Positions 1 through 8,549 of a DNA stretch of 64,000 nt are shown here, in pieces. The notes beneath the pieces are model-generated. The model searched no databases. It saw only the letters and a list, made by a program, of their open reading frames with translations, and was not told the origin of the DNA. The translations under genes were made by a program, and so were the position numbers. The stretch comes from Euzebya rosea. GTDB lineage: Bacteria; Actinomycetota; Nitriliruptoria; Euzebyales; Euzebyaceae. Each line of letters opens with the position of its first letter. Position 1 is the first letter of the stretch. The stretch lies in NCBI RefSeq assembly GCF_003073135.1, contig NZ_PGDQ01000010.1, positions 124,001 to 188,000 on the forward strand, written 5' to 3'.

Positions 1-398
1 GCGAGCACGCCCTGCGACGCGAACTGCCCGTACTTCAGGTAGTTGACGAGGAACACGTCCGGCGGTGCGCCACCGGCGAAGGACGTCGTCAGGTTGGCCA
101 GCAGGTCGTCCTGCTTGGCGACCGGGTTCAGCGTCACGGTGACGTCGGGGTTGGCGGACTCGAAGGAGTCGACAAGCGCCTGGTACCCGGCGATCTCGGC
201 CGGCCCCCCGAAGAGGGTGACCTCGATGTCGACGGCCTCGCCGTCGACCGGGTCGGTGTCCGCCGAGGTGTCGCCACCGGCGTCGGTCGCGGTGTCGGTC
301 GCCGTGTCGTCGCTGCCGGCGTCGGTGCCCGAGCAGGCCGTGGCGAGGATCGCCATGGTGAGGAGAAGCGCGAGGAGGCCGATCGACCGGCGCAGCAT
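1..398 (-). CDS. Carbohydrate ABC transporter substrate-binding lipoprotein (partial)
   Basis: This is the first 132 residues of an extracellular solute-binding protein; the rest lies beyond the window's left edge. It starts with an ATG at 398, a hydrophobic signal peptide and a lipobox (LATAC, Cys about residue 22), then a T/D/G-rich linker typical of actinobacterial lipoproteins. The mature part reads VTLFGGPAEIAGYQALVDSF followed by a GGAPPDVFLVN motif, typical of MalE-like sugar-binding proteins. The stop of the permease gene lies just 5 bases upstream, so the two are co-transcribed. It would sit anchored outside the membrane and deliver a sugar or related solute to the permease. Confidence 0.88.
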   Translation of the reverse strand, partial: MLRRSIGLLALLLTMAILATACSGTDAGSDDTATDTATDAGGDTSADTDPVDGEAVDIEVTLFGGPAEIAGYQALVDSFESANPDVTVTLNPVAKQDDLLANLTTSFAGGAPPDVFLVNYLKYGQFASQGVL

Positions 399-403
399 CG
401 AGG

Positions 404-1252
404 TCACGTGGAGGTCCCCTTTCTCAGGGTGTCGAGGGGGTTGTCGTCGAACAGTCGGTGGGCCAGCAGGAAGACCGCGACGCTGGGAAGGCTGAACACG
501 ACCGCACCGGCCATGAGGAGCGGGAACTCCGTCGGCCGCAGCAGCTTGAGGGTGTCCAGGCCCAGCGGAAGTGTGTAGTTCTCCTGCCCGCGCAGGTACA
601 GCAGGGCGTCCACGAAGTTCCCCCAGTGGAACGTGAACGCCAGTATGGCCACGGCGAGGGTCGCGGTGCGAACCTGCGGCATCGCGATGCGTCGCCAGAT
701 GGTCCACGTCGATGCACCCTCGAGCCGGGCCGCATGCAGCTGGGAGTCGCTGATGCCGTGGAACGCCCATGCGTAGACGAGGACGAGGAACGGCGACGTG
801 CCGAGCAGGGCCGGGGCGATCAGCGGCAGGATCGAGCCGATCAGGTCGAACCAGGCGTAGACGCGGAACCGGGTGGCCCACAGGGCGCTCGCGGGGACCA
901 GCATGACCAGCAGGCTCGCCAGCACCGCCAGCCGCTTGGCCCGGTCCTGGAGCAGCCGGATCCCGAAACCGGCCCACGAGGCGACCAGCACGGTGAGCGG
1001 GACCGCGACCAGCGCCACGACGACGGAGTTGCGCAGGTAGGTGGTGACGGGAAGCAGGTCGGTGAGCAGGCCGTAGGCACGGAGGGTGGCGCCGGGCGGC
1101 ACGAACTCCACACCGCCCGGCGGCGGGGCGCCGAGGGGTCGCAGGCTGCCCATGACCATCGCGATCAGGGGGACGACGAACAGCCCGGCCAGCAGACCGG
1201 GCAGCAGATAACGCAGGGCGAAGGCTCCCGGTCCGGTCCGTCTCGACTGCAT
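404..1252 (-). CDS. Carbohydrate ABC transporter permease, MalG type
   Basis: A 282-aa inner-membrane permease with about six hydrophobic segments. The EAA loop that contacts the ATPase is visible (HAARLEGASTWTIWRRIAMP, about residues 172-191), and the protein has the length and layout of MalG/ABC type-1 sugar permeases. It is the first gene of its operon, ahead of the binding-protein gene. No MalF-type partner lies upstream because the next gene diverges 33 bases away, so a second permease, if any, must lie beyond the window's left edge. Confidence 0.88.
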   Translation of the reverse strand: MQSRRTGPGAFALRYLLPGLLAGLFVVPLIAMVMGSLRPLGAPPPGGVEFVPPGATLRAYGLLTDLLPVTTYLRNSVVVALVAVPLTVLVASWAGFGIRLLQDRAKRLAVLASLLVMLVPASALWATRFRVYAWFDLIGSILPLIAPALLGTSPFLVLVYAWAFHGISDSQLHAARLEGASTWTIWRRIAMPQVRTATLAVAILAFTFHWGNFVDALLYLRGQENYTLPLGLDTLKLLRPTEFPLLMAGAVVFSLPSVAVFLLAHRLFDDNPLDTLRKGTST

Positions 1253-1285
1253 GTGCGCCTGTCAGTGTAGGTCCAGCCCGTAGGC

Positions 1286-2398
1286 TTGGTCGCCGTGCCC
1301 CAACGCCCCACCCCCGTTCGACCCGCCTACGACGGCGCCTGGATCGGCGGCATCGTCCCCGGCCTGCAGTCGCCGACCCCGCCCGAGTGGCTGCCGGACG
1401 TCGCCGCCGCGGCCAGCCGCGTCGTCGTGCTGGTGCTCGACGGGCTGGGCTGGACCATGCTGCGCGACCATGCGGATCGGATGCCGACCCTGGCCGGCAT
1501 GGACGGTGGCCACATCACCTGCGCTGCGCCGTCCACCACGGCTGCCGGCCTGCCCTCGATCACGACGGGCCTGACGCCTGCCGAGCACGGTTTGCTCGGC
1601 TACCGAATCGGCCTGGACGCGGGTGTGCTCAACGTGCTGGCGTGGCGGCTGGACACGGGCAAGCGTGGCCCCGAACCCGACACGATCCAGCCCCACCCCT
1701 CCTTCGGCGGTCGCACCGTCCCCGTGGTCGTGAAGGCCGAGTTCGAGGGGTCCGGCTTCACCGGTGCGCACCTGCCCGGCAACTCAATGCGTGGCTGGCA
1801 GACCCCGGCGGTGCTGCGCGAGCAGGTTCGCACGGCCCTGGCCGAGGACGCCCGCGTCGTCTACGCCTACTACGACGGCATCGACAAGGTCGCCCATCCC
1901 CACGGCCTGCACGGCCCCTTCTTCACCGCCGAGCTCGGTGACACCGACCGGCTGGTCGGCGAGCTGCTGGACATCATCCCCCGCGACGGTGCCCTCGTCG
2001 TCACCGCCGACCACGGCCACGTCGAGGTCGGCCCAGACGAGATCAGGGAGGTCGACGTCGACAGCCGCTTGATCCGGCGGCTGGCCGGGGAGAGCCGGTT
2101 CCGGTCGGTCTACGCGCGGACCAACAAGCAGAAAGCGCTGTACGAGGCGTGCATGGAGGCCCACGGCGAGGAGTCCTGGGTGTTCACCCGCGAGGAGCTC
2201 TTCGACGACGGCTGGCTGGGCGTGGGCGGCCCGGTCCACCACCACCGGCGGGTCGGCGACGTCGTCCTTGCCCCCTTCGCCGACATCGGGTTCGCCGACC
2301 CGGCCACCCCCCGCGAGAACAACATGGCCTCACGTCACGGCAGCCTGACCGAACGCGAGATGCTGGTCCCCCTCCTCGCCGCCCCCGGCCGCGCCTGA
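1286..2398 (+). CDS. Alkaline phosphatase family protein (type I phosphodiesterase/nucleotide pyrophosphatase-like)
   Basis: A 370-aa predicted cytoplasmic metal-dependent hydrolase of the alkaline phosphatase superfamily. Visible motifs are the N-terminal metal site (VVVLVLDGLGW), the nucleophile region with a candidate catalytic Thr (STTAAGLPSITTGLTPAEHG), a YYDGIDKVAHPHG segment and a C-terminal TADHGHVEVG metal site. The longest start is TTG at 1286; GTG at 1295 (protein starting MPQRPTPV) is equally plausible. No signal peptide is evident. It diverges from the sugar ABC operon, and its substrate is not predictable. Confidence 0.82.
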   Translation: MVAVPQRPTPVRPAYDGAWIGGIVPGLQSPTPPEWLPDVAAAASRVVVLVLDGLGWTMLRDHADRMPTLAGMDGGHITCAAPSTTAAGLPSITTGLTPAEHGLLGYRIGLDAGVLNVLAWRLDTGKRGPEPDTIQPHPSFGGRTVPVVVKAEFEGSGFTGAHLPGNSMRGWQTPAVLREQVRTALAEDARVVYAYYDGIDKVAHPHGLHGPFFTAELGDTDRLVGELLDIIPRDGALVVTADHGHVEVGPDEIREVDVDSRLIRRLAGESRFRSVYARTNKQKALYEACMEAHGEESWVFTREELFDDGWLGVGGPVHHHRRVGDVVLAPFADIGFADPATPRENNMASRHGSLTEREMLVPLLAAPGRA

Positions 2399-2460
2399 CC
2401 CCCGCCGACCCCGGCCGACCCCGTCCGACCCCGGCCGTCTCGGCCGTCTCGCCGGGCCCT

Positions 2461-2653
2461 TCGGCGCGATCGGGGCCTGCGTCGTCCAGGGACGATGACC
2501 GGCACGATCCGCTCGGCCGCCCCTCACCCCGATCGGCGCGATCGGGGCCTGCGTCGTCCGGGGACGATGACCGGCACGATCCGCTCGGCCGCCCCTCACC
2601 CCGATCGGCGCGATCGGGGCCTGCGTGGTCCAGGGACGATGACCGGCACGATC
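2461..2653. repeat. 72-bp tandem repeat (about 2.7 copies) between convergent genes
   Basis: Units start at 2461, 2533 and 2605; the third is cut at about 2653. Copies differ at only one or two bases. Each unit contains the self-complementary-like core GATCGGCGCGATC. The sequence just after the array (about 2650-2662) holds the reverse complement GATCGCGCCGATC, so the last copy can fold into a hairpin. It lies between two convergent genes and could act as a bidirectional terminator. The rest of 2399-2714 shows no gene. Confidence 0.85.
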
Positions 2654-2714
2654 GCGCCGATCCGCGGGCAGGGGAGGAGGGGAGGCCCTCCCTACGACAC
2701 GCCTGCGGCTCTTC

Positions 2715-5387
2715 TCACCCCACGCCTGCGGCGTTGGCCAGCTGGGCGCCCACGTCCTCCGACACCGCGGCCGTGCCGCCGGCGATCCGCAGCCGGCTGA
2801 CGTCGGTCTCGCGGAGGAACGACTCGGTCGGGGCGCCGACGGTGTCGCGAGGGGTCAGCAGGAGCACGCCGCCACGGGCGATCGCCGCCGGTCCTGCGGC
2901 CAGGGCGTCGGGGAAGGCGTCGCCGCTGGCGACCAGCGTCACGTCCTCCCGGGCCCCGGCAGCCACGGCGGCCCGCGCAGCCAGCACGGCGGTCTCGACG
3001 TGATCGGCCCCCGCGAGCTCCTCGACGCGGTCCACGTGGGCACGCAGCCCGTCGAGCAGGGACGGCTGCACGATTCCCCGGCCACCGACGACGGTCACCG
3101 ACTCCGCCGCGAGGTCGGCCAGCGCCCGGGCCGTCGGGTCCGGCACGACGTCGGCGCCGGCCAGCAGCAGGGGCCGTCGGGCGTGGCCGGCCAGCGATGC
3201 CGCCGCCAGCGCATCCTCGAACCGGCTGCCGAGCGCCACGAGCGGCGGGCCCACCGACTCACCCCTGGAGGTCCACTCCCGTGCCGCACGCACGGCGATC
3301 TCGGCGGCGGTGGCGAACCGGTCGGGCCCTGCCTCGCGCTCGACGGTCCCGACGACGCCACGCAGCTGCTGCTCGACCGCCGTCGACTGCGCCGCCGTCC
3401 CACCCAGCAGGATCACGTGCTGCACGCCGAGCCGTCGCAGCTCGTCGGCCACGCGATCGTCCAGGCGGTCGGCGGGGTTCAGCAGCACCGGGCCGTCGAC
3501 GGCGGTGGCCAGCGGCGCGGCGGCCAGCGCGTCGGGGAACGCGTCGGCTCGGGCGATCACGGCCGTGGACGCCCCCGCGGGGAACGCGTCGGTCGCCAGC
3601 TCGATCGCCGTGGCGATGCGGTCGGCTCCGGCCAGCCGCAGCCCCGAGGGTTCACCGACGGAGGAGAAGTCGGACTCCAGCACCTGGACCGGCCCCGTGG
3701 CGTAGGTCCGGGACGTCGCCACGCCGCCGGGTGAGGTGGCCTCGGCGTGCACCCAGTACTCGCCGGCCGGCAGCCCGCGGGTGTTCCAGGTGAACGTGTT
3801 GACCCCCGCCGACGTCGTGATGCCCGTCGCGATCCGCTGGCCGTTGAACCCCCGGTCGTTGGAGTCGGCGTACAGCGCGATCGTCGTCCCGGGCTGGTGG
3901 GCGTCGTCGATCCAGGTGATGTCGAAGCTGCCGTGCGCCTCGTCGTCGGCGGCCAGGCGGATCTCGTCGATATGCCAGCGCTTGGGTCCGATGTCCTCGT
4001 TGACGTCCCAGCGCAGCTCGTGGGTCGTGCCGCCGGTGCCCCATCCGGGCTGGCCGAGGTCCTCCTCCATGATCGCGCTGGGCGGGTCGCTTCCCATGAC
4101 CACGGTGTAGGTGTCGGTGTCGGTGTAGGTCACGACCTCCGCGGACTGCTGCCAGACGTGGCTGCCGTCCTGTCGCCACGAGATGCGACCGTGGGCCCCA
4201 CCACCCGGGTCCCAGCTCAGGTCGAACGGTCCGTCGTAGCTCATCGTGACCGTGAATCGGTGGTAGCGGTGGGCCTGCAGGTCGGTACCCGGCCCCGAGA
4301 GGAGGATCCACGGGTCGCGCGGGTTGATGCCGCCCATGTCGTTGGTGCCGTGCATCATCCCGCCGGTGAAGGACACGTCGGTGATGTTGTCCATCGCCAG
4401 CACGTCGCTGCCGTCGGAGAAGTCCCACGGGTTGCCCAGCACCGCCGTCGCGAAGTCCTCGCCGCCGGTGACGTCGGGGTCGAGGATGCGGATCCGTGGC
4501 GCCGCCTCGATGACCAGGGGAGAGGAGTACGCCGACGTCGTCGATCCGTTGCGGGCCAGGAAGCGGTAGGTGCCGGCGGGGTGGGCGGCCACGTCGAACT
4601 GGCCGCTGCCGCTCAGCCCGTCGGTGGTGGCGACGACGCCCCACCCGGGGTTGTCGGCGGTGTTGTTGGTCGGGTCGCTGTCGGCGTCCCACAGCAGCTC
4701 GCCGGTGCCGGTCAGGGAGGGGTTTGAGAAGGTGACGCGGGCCGGTTCGGCGGTGCCGTGCAGGCGCATCCAGTCGATCTCGTAGGACACCGTCTGCGAG
4801 GCACCGATGGCCAGTCGCAGCGCCTGGATGTCGCCGGCCCACGGCTGGCCCTCACCCTGCCGGAGGTCCACGGTGACCGTCTGCCAGCCGGTGCTGGTCA
4901 TGAGGAACCCGGCGGTGCCCTCGCACCCGGCGTCGATGTCGGGACAGGTCTGCCACGTCACCTGGCCGGCGGTCGTGATGGGCGTGTTGATGCGCATCGA
5001 GAGGTGGGTGTACCGGGTGGGGTCGACCGGGTTGACGGGACCGTCGCGGCCGACCCGGATGGCGCCGGGGAAGTTCGCCCAGATCGGATGGACGTGGCCG
5101 GTGCCCTCGAAGGTCATGCGCAGGCGGCCGTCGCCGACGGTCACCGACGAGGCGCCCTGCACGGGACCGGGGTCGGTCGGCAGGTCCTCGCGGTTGTCGT
5201 AGTCCCACGGGTCGCCGAACCGCTCGGTGGCGTAGTCGGGCGCCTCGCCGCGCAGCAGCTGGCCGGTGACCGACGGCGCACCGAACCCCTGTGCGCGGGC
5301 GCTCGTCGGCACCGCGACCGACCCGGCGCATGCCAGGAGGATCGCGATCACCGTGGACAGGACTGCTCGAGGGTGGGTGCTCGCCAT
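2715..5387 (-). CDS. Secreted protein with C-terminal cell-wall-binding repeat 2 domains
   Basis: An 890-aa exported protein. Residues 1-33 form a signal peptide ending in ARA-Q. The first 570 residues contain at least two beta-sandwich, carbohydrate-binding-like regions and an Ig/fibronectin-like stretch (residues about 500-560, ending GLPAGEYWVHAEATSPGG). From about residue 578 to the end there are three CW_binding_2 repeats, with hallmarks LAGADRIATAIELA, ADAFPDALAAAPLA and VILLGGTAA; the second and third are more diverged. Such repeats hold proteins on the actinobacterial or clostridial cell wall. No catalytic motif was recognised, so the role of the N-terminal part is unknown. It is monocistronic, ATG at 5387. 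Confidence 0.85.
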   Translation of the reverse strand: MASTHPRAVLSTVIAILLACAGSVAVPTSARAQGFGAPSVTGQLLRGEAPDYATERFGDPWDYDNREDLPTDPGPVQGASSVTVGDGRLRMTFEGTGHVHPIWANFPGAIRVGRDGPVNPVDPTRYTHLSMRINTPITTAGQVTWQTCPDIDAGCEGTAGFLMTSTGWQTVTVDLRQGEGQPWAGDIQALRLAIGASQTVSYEIDWMRLHGTAEPARVTFSNPSLTGTGELLWDADSDPTNNTADNPGWGVVATTDGLSGSGQFDVAAHPAGTYRFLARNGSTTSAYSSPLVIEAAPRIRILDPDVTGGEDFATAVLGNPWDFSDGSDVLAMDNITDVSFTGGMMHGTNDMGGINPRDPWILLSGPGTDLQAHRYHRFTVTMSYDGPFDLSWDPGGGAHGRISWRQDGSHVWQQSAEVVTYTDTDTYTVVMGSDPPSAIMEEDLGQPGWGTGGTTHELRWDVNEDIGPKRWHIDEIRLAADDEAHGSFDITWIDDAHQPGTTIALYADSNDRGFNGQRIATGITTSAGVNTFTWNTRGLPAGEYWVHAEATSPGGVATSRTYATGPVQVLESDFSSVGEPSGLRLAGADRIATAIELATDAFPAGASTAVIARADAFPDALAAAPLATAVDGPVLLNPADRLDDRVADELRRLGVQHVILLGGTAAQSTAVEQQLRGVVGTVEREAGPDRFATAAEIAVRAAREWTSRGESVGPPLVALGSRFEDALAAASLAGHARRPLLLAGADVVPDPTARALADLAAESVTVVGGRGIVQPSLLDGLRAHVDRVEELAGADHVETAVLAARAAVAAGAREDVTLVASGDAFPDALAAGPAAIARGGVLLLTPRDTVGAPTESFLRETDVSRLRIAGGTAAVSEDVGAQLANAAGVG

Positions 5388-5447
5388 CCTCGGACGGATC
5401 GGCGGGCCGCGACGCGATCTGCAGACTACTTGGCGTACACGAAATGA

Positions 5448-6302
5448 CTAGTCGTGAATACGGTGGGTAGCGGTGTAGGTGGTGAAGTCGCCGTCCCTGG
5501 CGAAGCCGACCAGGGTCAGCCCCACCTCCTCGGCAAGCTCGACCGCGAGCGTCGTCGGGGCCGACACGGCCACGACCATCGGGATGCCGGCGACCGCGGC
5601 CTTGGCCACGATCTCGAAGGCGACGCGGCCCGAGGTGAACAGGATCGTCCCGGCCAGCGGCAGCCGGCCGGCGGTCGCGGCCCATCCGACGACCTTGTCC
5701 ACGGCGTTGTGGCGTCCCACGTCCTCGCGGAGCGCCAGCAACGAGCCGTCCGCGGCGAACGAAGCCGCCGCATGCATGCCGCCTGTGGCCTCGAACCCCG
5801 GCTGCGCGGCCCGGGCTGCCGGGGGGATGCCAGCGATCACGTCGGCGTCCACGGTCAGCGGGTCCTCGGCCACCGATCCCGCCCGCTCGCGGAGGTCGGC
5901 GACGACATCGGCGCCGCAGACGCCGCAGGCGGAGGTCACCACCGTCTGCCGACGACGGACAACCGCCACACCCCCGCCGTCTCGGGTGGCGACGTTCACC
6001 ACGTTGAAGTCGCCGCTGTAGGGGCCCGCCAGGTCCGCGGCGGTGGGTGCGGCGACGACCTCGCCGGCGTCCACGCCGCAGTAGCTCATGCCGCCCACAC
6101 GGTCGGGTGACACCCCGCCGTCGGTTATGGCGAAGCCCAGCGCGAGGTCGAAGTCGTGTCCGGGGGTTCGCATGGTCGTGGCGACGACGTCGCCGTCGAC
6201 CCGGATCTCCAGCGGCTCCTCGACCGCGAGGCTGGCCCGTCCGCCGATGCTGGCCCCGTCGCGGAACCGGCGGACCTTCCTGCGTCGTGTGGCGCCGGCC
6301 AT
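5448..6302 (-). CDS. fdhD: Formate dehydrogenase accessory sulfurtransferase FdhD
   Basis: A 284-aa FdhD. This family moves sulfur from a cysteine desulfurase to the molybdenum cofactor so that formate dehydrogenase becomes active. The essential CxxC is present (SACGVCG, Cys126 and Cys129), as are the family segments EEPLEIRVDGD, TPGHDFDLALGF and the C-terminal SRVAFEIVAKAAVAGIPMVVAVSAPT-like block. Its ATG overlaps the stop of the upstream DUF6457 gene by one base (TGATG), showing co-translation. No formate dehydrogenase structural gene lies in the window. Confidence 0.95.
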   Translation of the reverse strand: MAGATRRRKVRRFRDGASIGGRASLAVEEPLEIRVDGDVVATTMRTPGHDFDLALGFAITDGGVSPDRVGGMSYCGVDAGEVVAAPTAADLAGPYSGDFNVVNVATRDGGGVAVVRRRQTVVTSACGVCGADVVADLRERAGSVAEDPLTVDADVIAGIPPAARAAQPGFEATGGMHAAASFAADGSLLALREDVGRHNAVDKVVGWAATAGRLPLAGTILFTSGRVAFEIVAKAAVAGIPMVVAVSAPTTLAVELAEEVGLTLVGFARDGDFTTYTATHRIHD

Positions 6303-6598
6303 CAGGCCGTGGAGGCGGCGTCGGCGGCAGCGGTGCCGCCCTCGTCCGGGTCGGCCCCGTCGGCCATCGTGGCCTCCAGCGCCGTGATCGCGGCCCTGAC
6401 ACGCGCCGTCCGTTCATCGGCGGAGTCCTCGGCAGAGAGGGTCAGCGCCAGCGCCCACGCGGTCAGCGGGGCGTAGCGCCGTTCGCTGCCGTGGGCCACC
6501 ACCCTGGTCAGGTCGAGCACCGCGGTGCGTTCCTCGGCGGTGATCTCGGGGGTCCCGAGGAGGGCGGCGAGCTGGGCGAAGAACGCGTCGTCGGACAT
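6302..6598 (-). CDS. DUF6457 domain-containing protein
   Basis: A 98-aa small, acidic, mostly helical protein starting MSDDAFFAQLAALLG. An ATG 12 codons further upstream exists, but the shorter start matches the conserved beginning. DUF6457 proteins are commonly found beside molybdenum-cofactor genes in actinobacteria, and here the gene is coupled to fdhD. The biochemical function is unknown. The C-terminal Ala/Gly/Asp-rich tail looks disordered. Confidence 0.7.
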   Translation of the reverse strand: MSDDAFFAQLAALLGTPEITAEERTAVLDLTRVVAHGSERRYAPLTAWALALTLSAEDSADERTARVRAAITALEATMADGADPDEGGTAAADAASTA

Positions 6599-6656
6599 GG
6601 CCCCAAGCCTGACAGCACCCGCCCCCGCTGTCACGAGCGTCCTCTACGCTGCCGAC

Positions 6657-7559
6657 ATGCCGATCACCGCCGAGATGCCGTACCGCAAGCGGACCGTGGA
6701 CGTCGAGGGCGTCGCCATGGCCACCGTCGACGAGGGGGAGGGGTCGGCCGTCGTGTTCCTGCACGGCAACCCGACGTCGAGCTACCTGTGGCGCAACGTC
6801 ATGCCGCACGTCGCGGACCTCGGCCGGATCGTCGCGCCGGACCTGGTCGGCATGGGCGACTCGGCCCGGCTGCCGGACTCCGGCCCGGATCGCTACACCT
6901 TCGTCGAGCACCGTCGGTACCTCGACGGCCTGCTGGACGCGCTGGACCTGGGTGACCGGATCACGCTGGTCATCCACGACTGGGGCAGCGCGCTGGGCTT
7001 CGACTGGGCCCGCCGCCACCCCGAGCGGGTCGAGGGCATCTGCTACACCGAGGCCATCTGCGGTCCGGTGTCCTTCGACGACTGGCCCGAGGCGGCGCAG
7101 CGGGTGTTCGGCGGTATGCGCAGCGAGGCGGGGGAGGAGATGGTGCTGGACAAGAACGTCTTCGTCGAGCGCATCCTCCCCTCCTCGATCATGCGTGACC
7201 TGACGGAGGAGGAGATGGCGGCCTACCGTGCCCCGTTTGCCGACCCGGGCGAGGCGCGCCGGCCGACGCTGACGTGGCCCCGGCAGATCCCCTTCGACGG
7301 CGAGCCGGCTGACACCGCGGAGATCATCGACGCCTACGCCACGTGGCTGCCGACCACCGACGACCTGCCGAAGCTGTACCTCCACGCCGAGCCGGGATTC
7401 CTGTCCCAGGTCTACGCCGACCGCTGTCGCACGTGGCCCAACCAGGTCGAGTCGACGATCAGCGGCATCCACTTCGTGCAGGAGGACTCGCCGGACGAGA
7501 TCGGCGCGGCGCTGCGGGACTGGGTGCTCGACATACGTGCAGGTCAGATGCCTGCTTGA
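6657..7559 (+). CDS. Haloalkane dehalogenase (alpha/beta hydrolase, HLD-II-like)
   Basis: A 300-aa cytoplasmic enzyme expected to hydrolyse a carbon-halogen bond to an alcohol plus halide. Counting from the ATG at 6657, the catalytic set falls at Asn38 and Trp109 (halide-stabilising), Asp108 (nucleophile, in HDWGSALGFDW), Glu132 (charge relay, in YTEAIC) and His272 (in SGIHFVQED). These are the numbers used for LinB of the HLD-II group. An upstream extension to 6525 is open but antisense to the DUF6457 gene. It is the last gene before the accessory island and shows no operon partner. Confidence 0.93.
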   Translation: MPITAEMPYRKRTVDVEGVAMATVDEGEGSAVVFLHGNPTSSYLWRNVMPHVADLGRIVAPDLVGMGDSARLPDSGPDRYTFVEHRRYLDGLLDALDLGDRITLVIHDWGSALGFDWARRHPERVEGICYTEAICGPVSFDDWPEAAQRVFGGMRSEAGEEMVLDKNVFVERILPSSIMRDLTEEEMAAYRAPFADPGEARRPTLTWPRQIPFDGEPADTAEIIDAYATWLPTTDDLPKLYLHAEPGFLSQVYADRCRTWPNQVESTISGIHFVQEDSPDEIGAALRDWVLDIRAGQMPA

Positions 7560-8097
7560 GGCTGCGCAATGCCGTCGGCCAACTGTCCCTGGCAGTGAAT
7601 GACTGCAGAGTTGACTGCATCCGCCGGTTCACTCTCCGTCTCGGCGACTCCAGTCCACGGTCCTCCCGTCGCGTAGCCACTTTGGCGCGTCCAGGGCCAG
7701 GGTTGCGTACGTGCCGCTGTCGCGGACTTGTCCCCAGCCTCTTGTGCGGCTCTGGGGGGCCGCGGACGCCCGCGTACGGTTGGCGTCCCGTCTTGGCCGC
7801 CGATGACTGCGACGGACTATCGGCCGACACGGAAGGTGGTACCGACGACCGTTTGGATCGGCGCTGAGCCGTCCGGCGGGTGACCGCCAGGCGGTTGATC
7901 CAGTCGGTCAGATTCCTGTGGTTGGGGTGCCGCGGGAGCTGCCGGGGTCGGCCCCGGGGATGGGTTGTCGTAGTCGCGACGTACCTTCTTGTCGTCCGGG
8001 GCGGCCATGCGATCGCCTTGGCAGGCAAGACGTTATTAACGACGACGATAGGAAGTGCCTCATGCGTTCAAGACGTCAACCCAAGAGGGATCGGGAG
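7560..8097. other. Gene-poor stretch at left edge of accessory island
   Basis: No convincing gene is seen in these 538 bases: the open frames have non-coding-like composition (Arg, Cys and Trp rich) and no ribosome binding site. The only notable element is the AT-rich palindrome at 8031-8041. The stretch separates the dehalogenase gene from the first island operon and is where an integration junction would be expected, but no tRNA gene or obvious target duplication is visible. Confidence 0.55.
8031..8041. promoter_or_regulatory. Palindromic motif CGTTATTAACG, copy 1
   Basis: The AT-rich 11-mer lies 56 bases before the ATG at 8098. The reverse complement CGTTAATAACG recurs at 13786-13796 and 21198-21208, each time just upstream of an island gene. 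The motif is near-palindromic apart from its central A/T pair, as expected for a dimeric regulator's operator or a recombinase core site. Confidence 0.55.
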
Positions 8098-8283
8098 ATG
8101 ACCTTCCAGCTTGCGGTCGGATGCGGCCTGGCCCTGCTCGGCGCCGCCGCCGGCCTCGGCTTCTGGGCCGTCGTGCTCTGGCTCGCAGCGCGACTCATCG
8201 GCGTCCCGGCCACCTCTGCCCAGATCATCGGAGTAGCGCTGGTGGTCTCGGCGACCACCACGACCTGGGTGGCACGGCGATGA
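8098..8283 (+). CDS. Small two-helix membrane protein (hypothetical)
   Basis: A 61-aa protein of almost only two hydrophobic helices (residues about 5-32 and 38-55) and a short basic tail. ATG at 8098 is preceded by GGGA-type purines. It is the first gene of a likely operon, with its stop overlapping the next start (ATGA). The motif at 8031-8041 lies in its promoter region. Function unknown; small membrane proteins of this type occur both in defence cassettes and in mobile elements. Confidence 0.55.
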   Translation: MTFQLAVGCGLALLGAAAGLGFWAVVLWLAARLIGVPATSAQIIGVALVVSATTTTWVARR

Positions 8284-8477
8284 GCGCAGTACCGCGTCGC
8301 CCTACCCGCCCACTACCGCAGATCCTCGTGTGCCTCCGCCATCTGCAGAACCAGGTGGACGATCGCGCCTACCGCCGCCCCGCAGGCGTGGCGCTCGGTC
8401 ATTCCGGCCACTGGAACACCTGGGGTTGGCGCCACCCGAGGCCACGCGACCAGATCGGGGCCGAGGACGGCCGCTGA
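8280..8477 (+). CDS. Hypothetical protein
   Basis: A 65-aa Arg/Pro/His-rich soluble protein beginning MSAVPRRPTRPLPQILVCLRHLQ. Its ATG overlaps the stop of the preceding membrane protein gene, which is the main reason to believe it. No family was recognised. A further 24-codon frame (8479-8553) continues to, and overlaps, the GTG of the 372-aa gene; it may be only a translational linker. Confidence 0.4.
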   Translation: MSAVPRRPTRPLPQILVCLRHLQNQVDDRAYRRPAGVALGHSGHWNTWGWRHPRPRDQIGAEDGR

Positions 8478-8549
8478 CATGGCGCAGGGGATCATACGGC
8501 GGCGGCCTGGTGCTGCCGGCCTGCCCGCCGCAAGAGGAAGGAGTAGAAG

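Noticed and set aside
458-1270. Long open frame antisense to the MalG-type permease
   Set aside because: Composition (very Gln/Gly/Arg-rich) and full overlap with a clear permease show it is a shadow caused by high G+C.
2399-2714. 72-bp repeats considered as a CRISPR array
   Set aside because: Units are contiguous with no unique spacers, so this is a tandem repeat.
4852-6417. 521-codon open frame across the cell-wall protein and fdhD
   Set aside because: Arg/Gly/Pro-rich product typical of a shadow frame; both underlying genes have clear family motifs.
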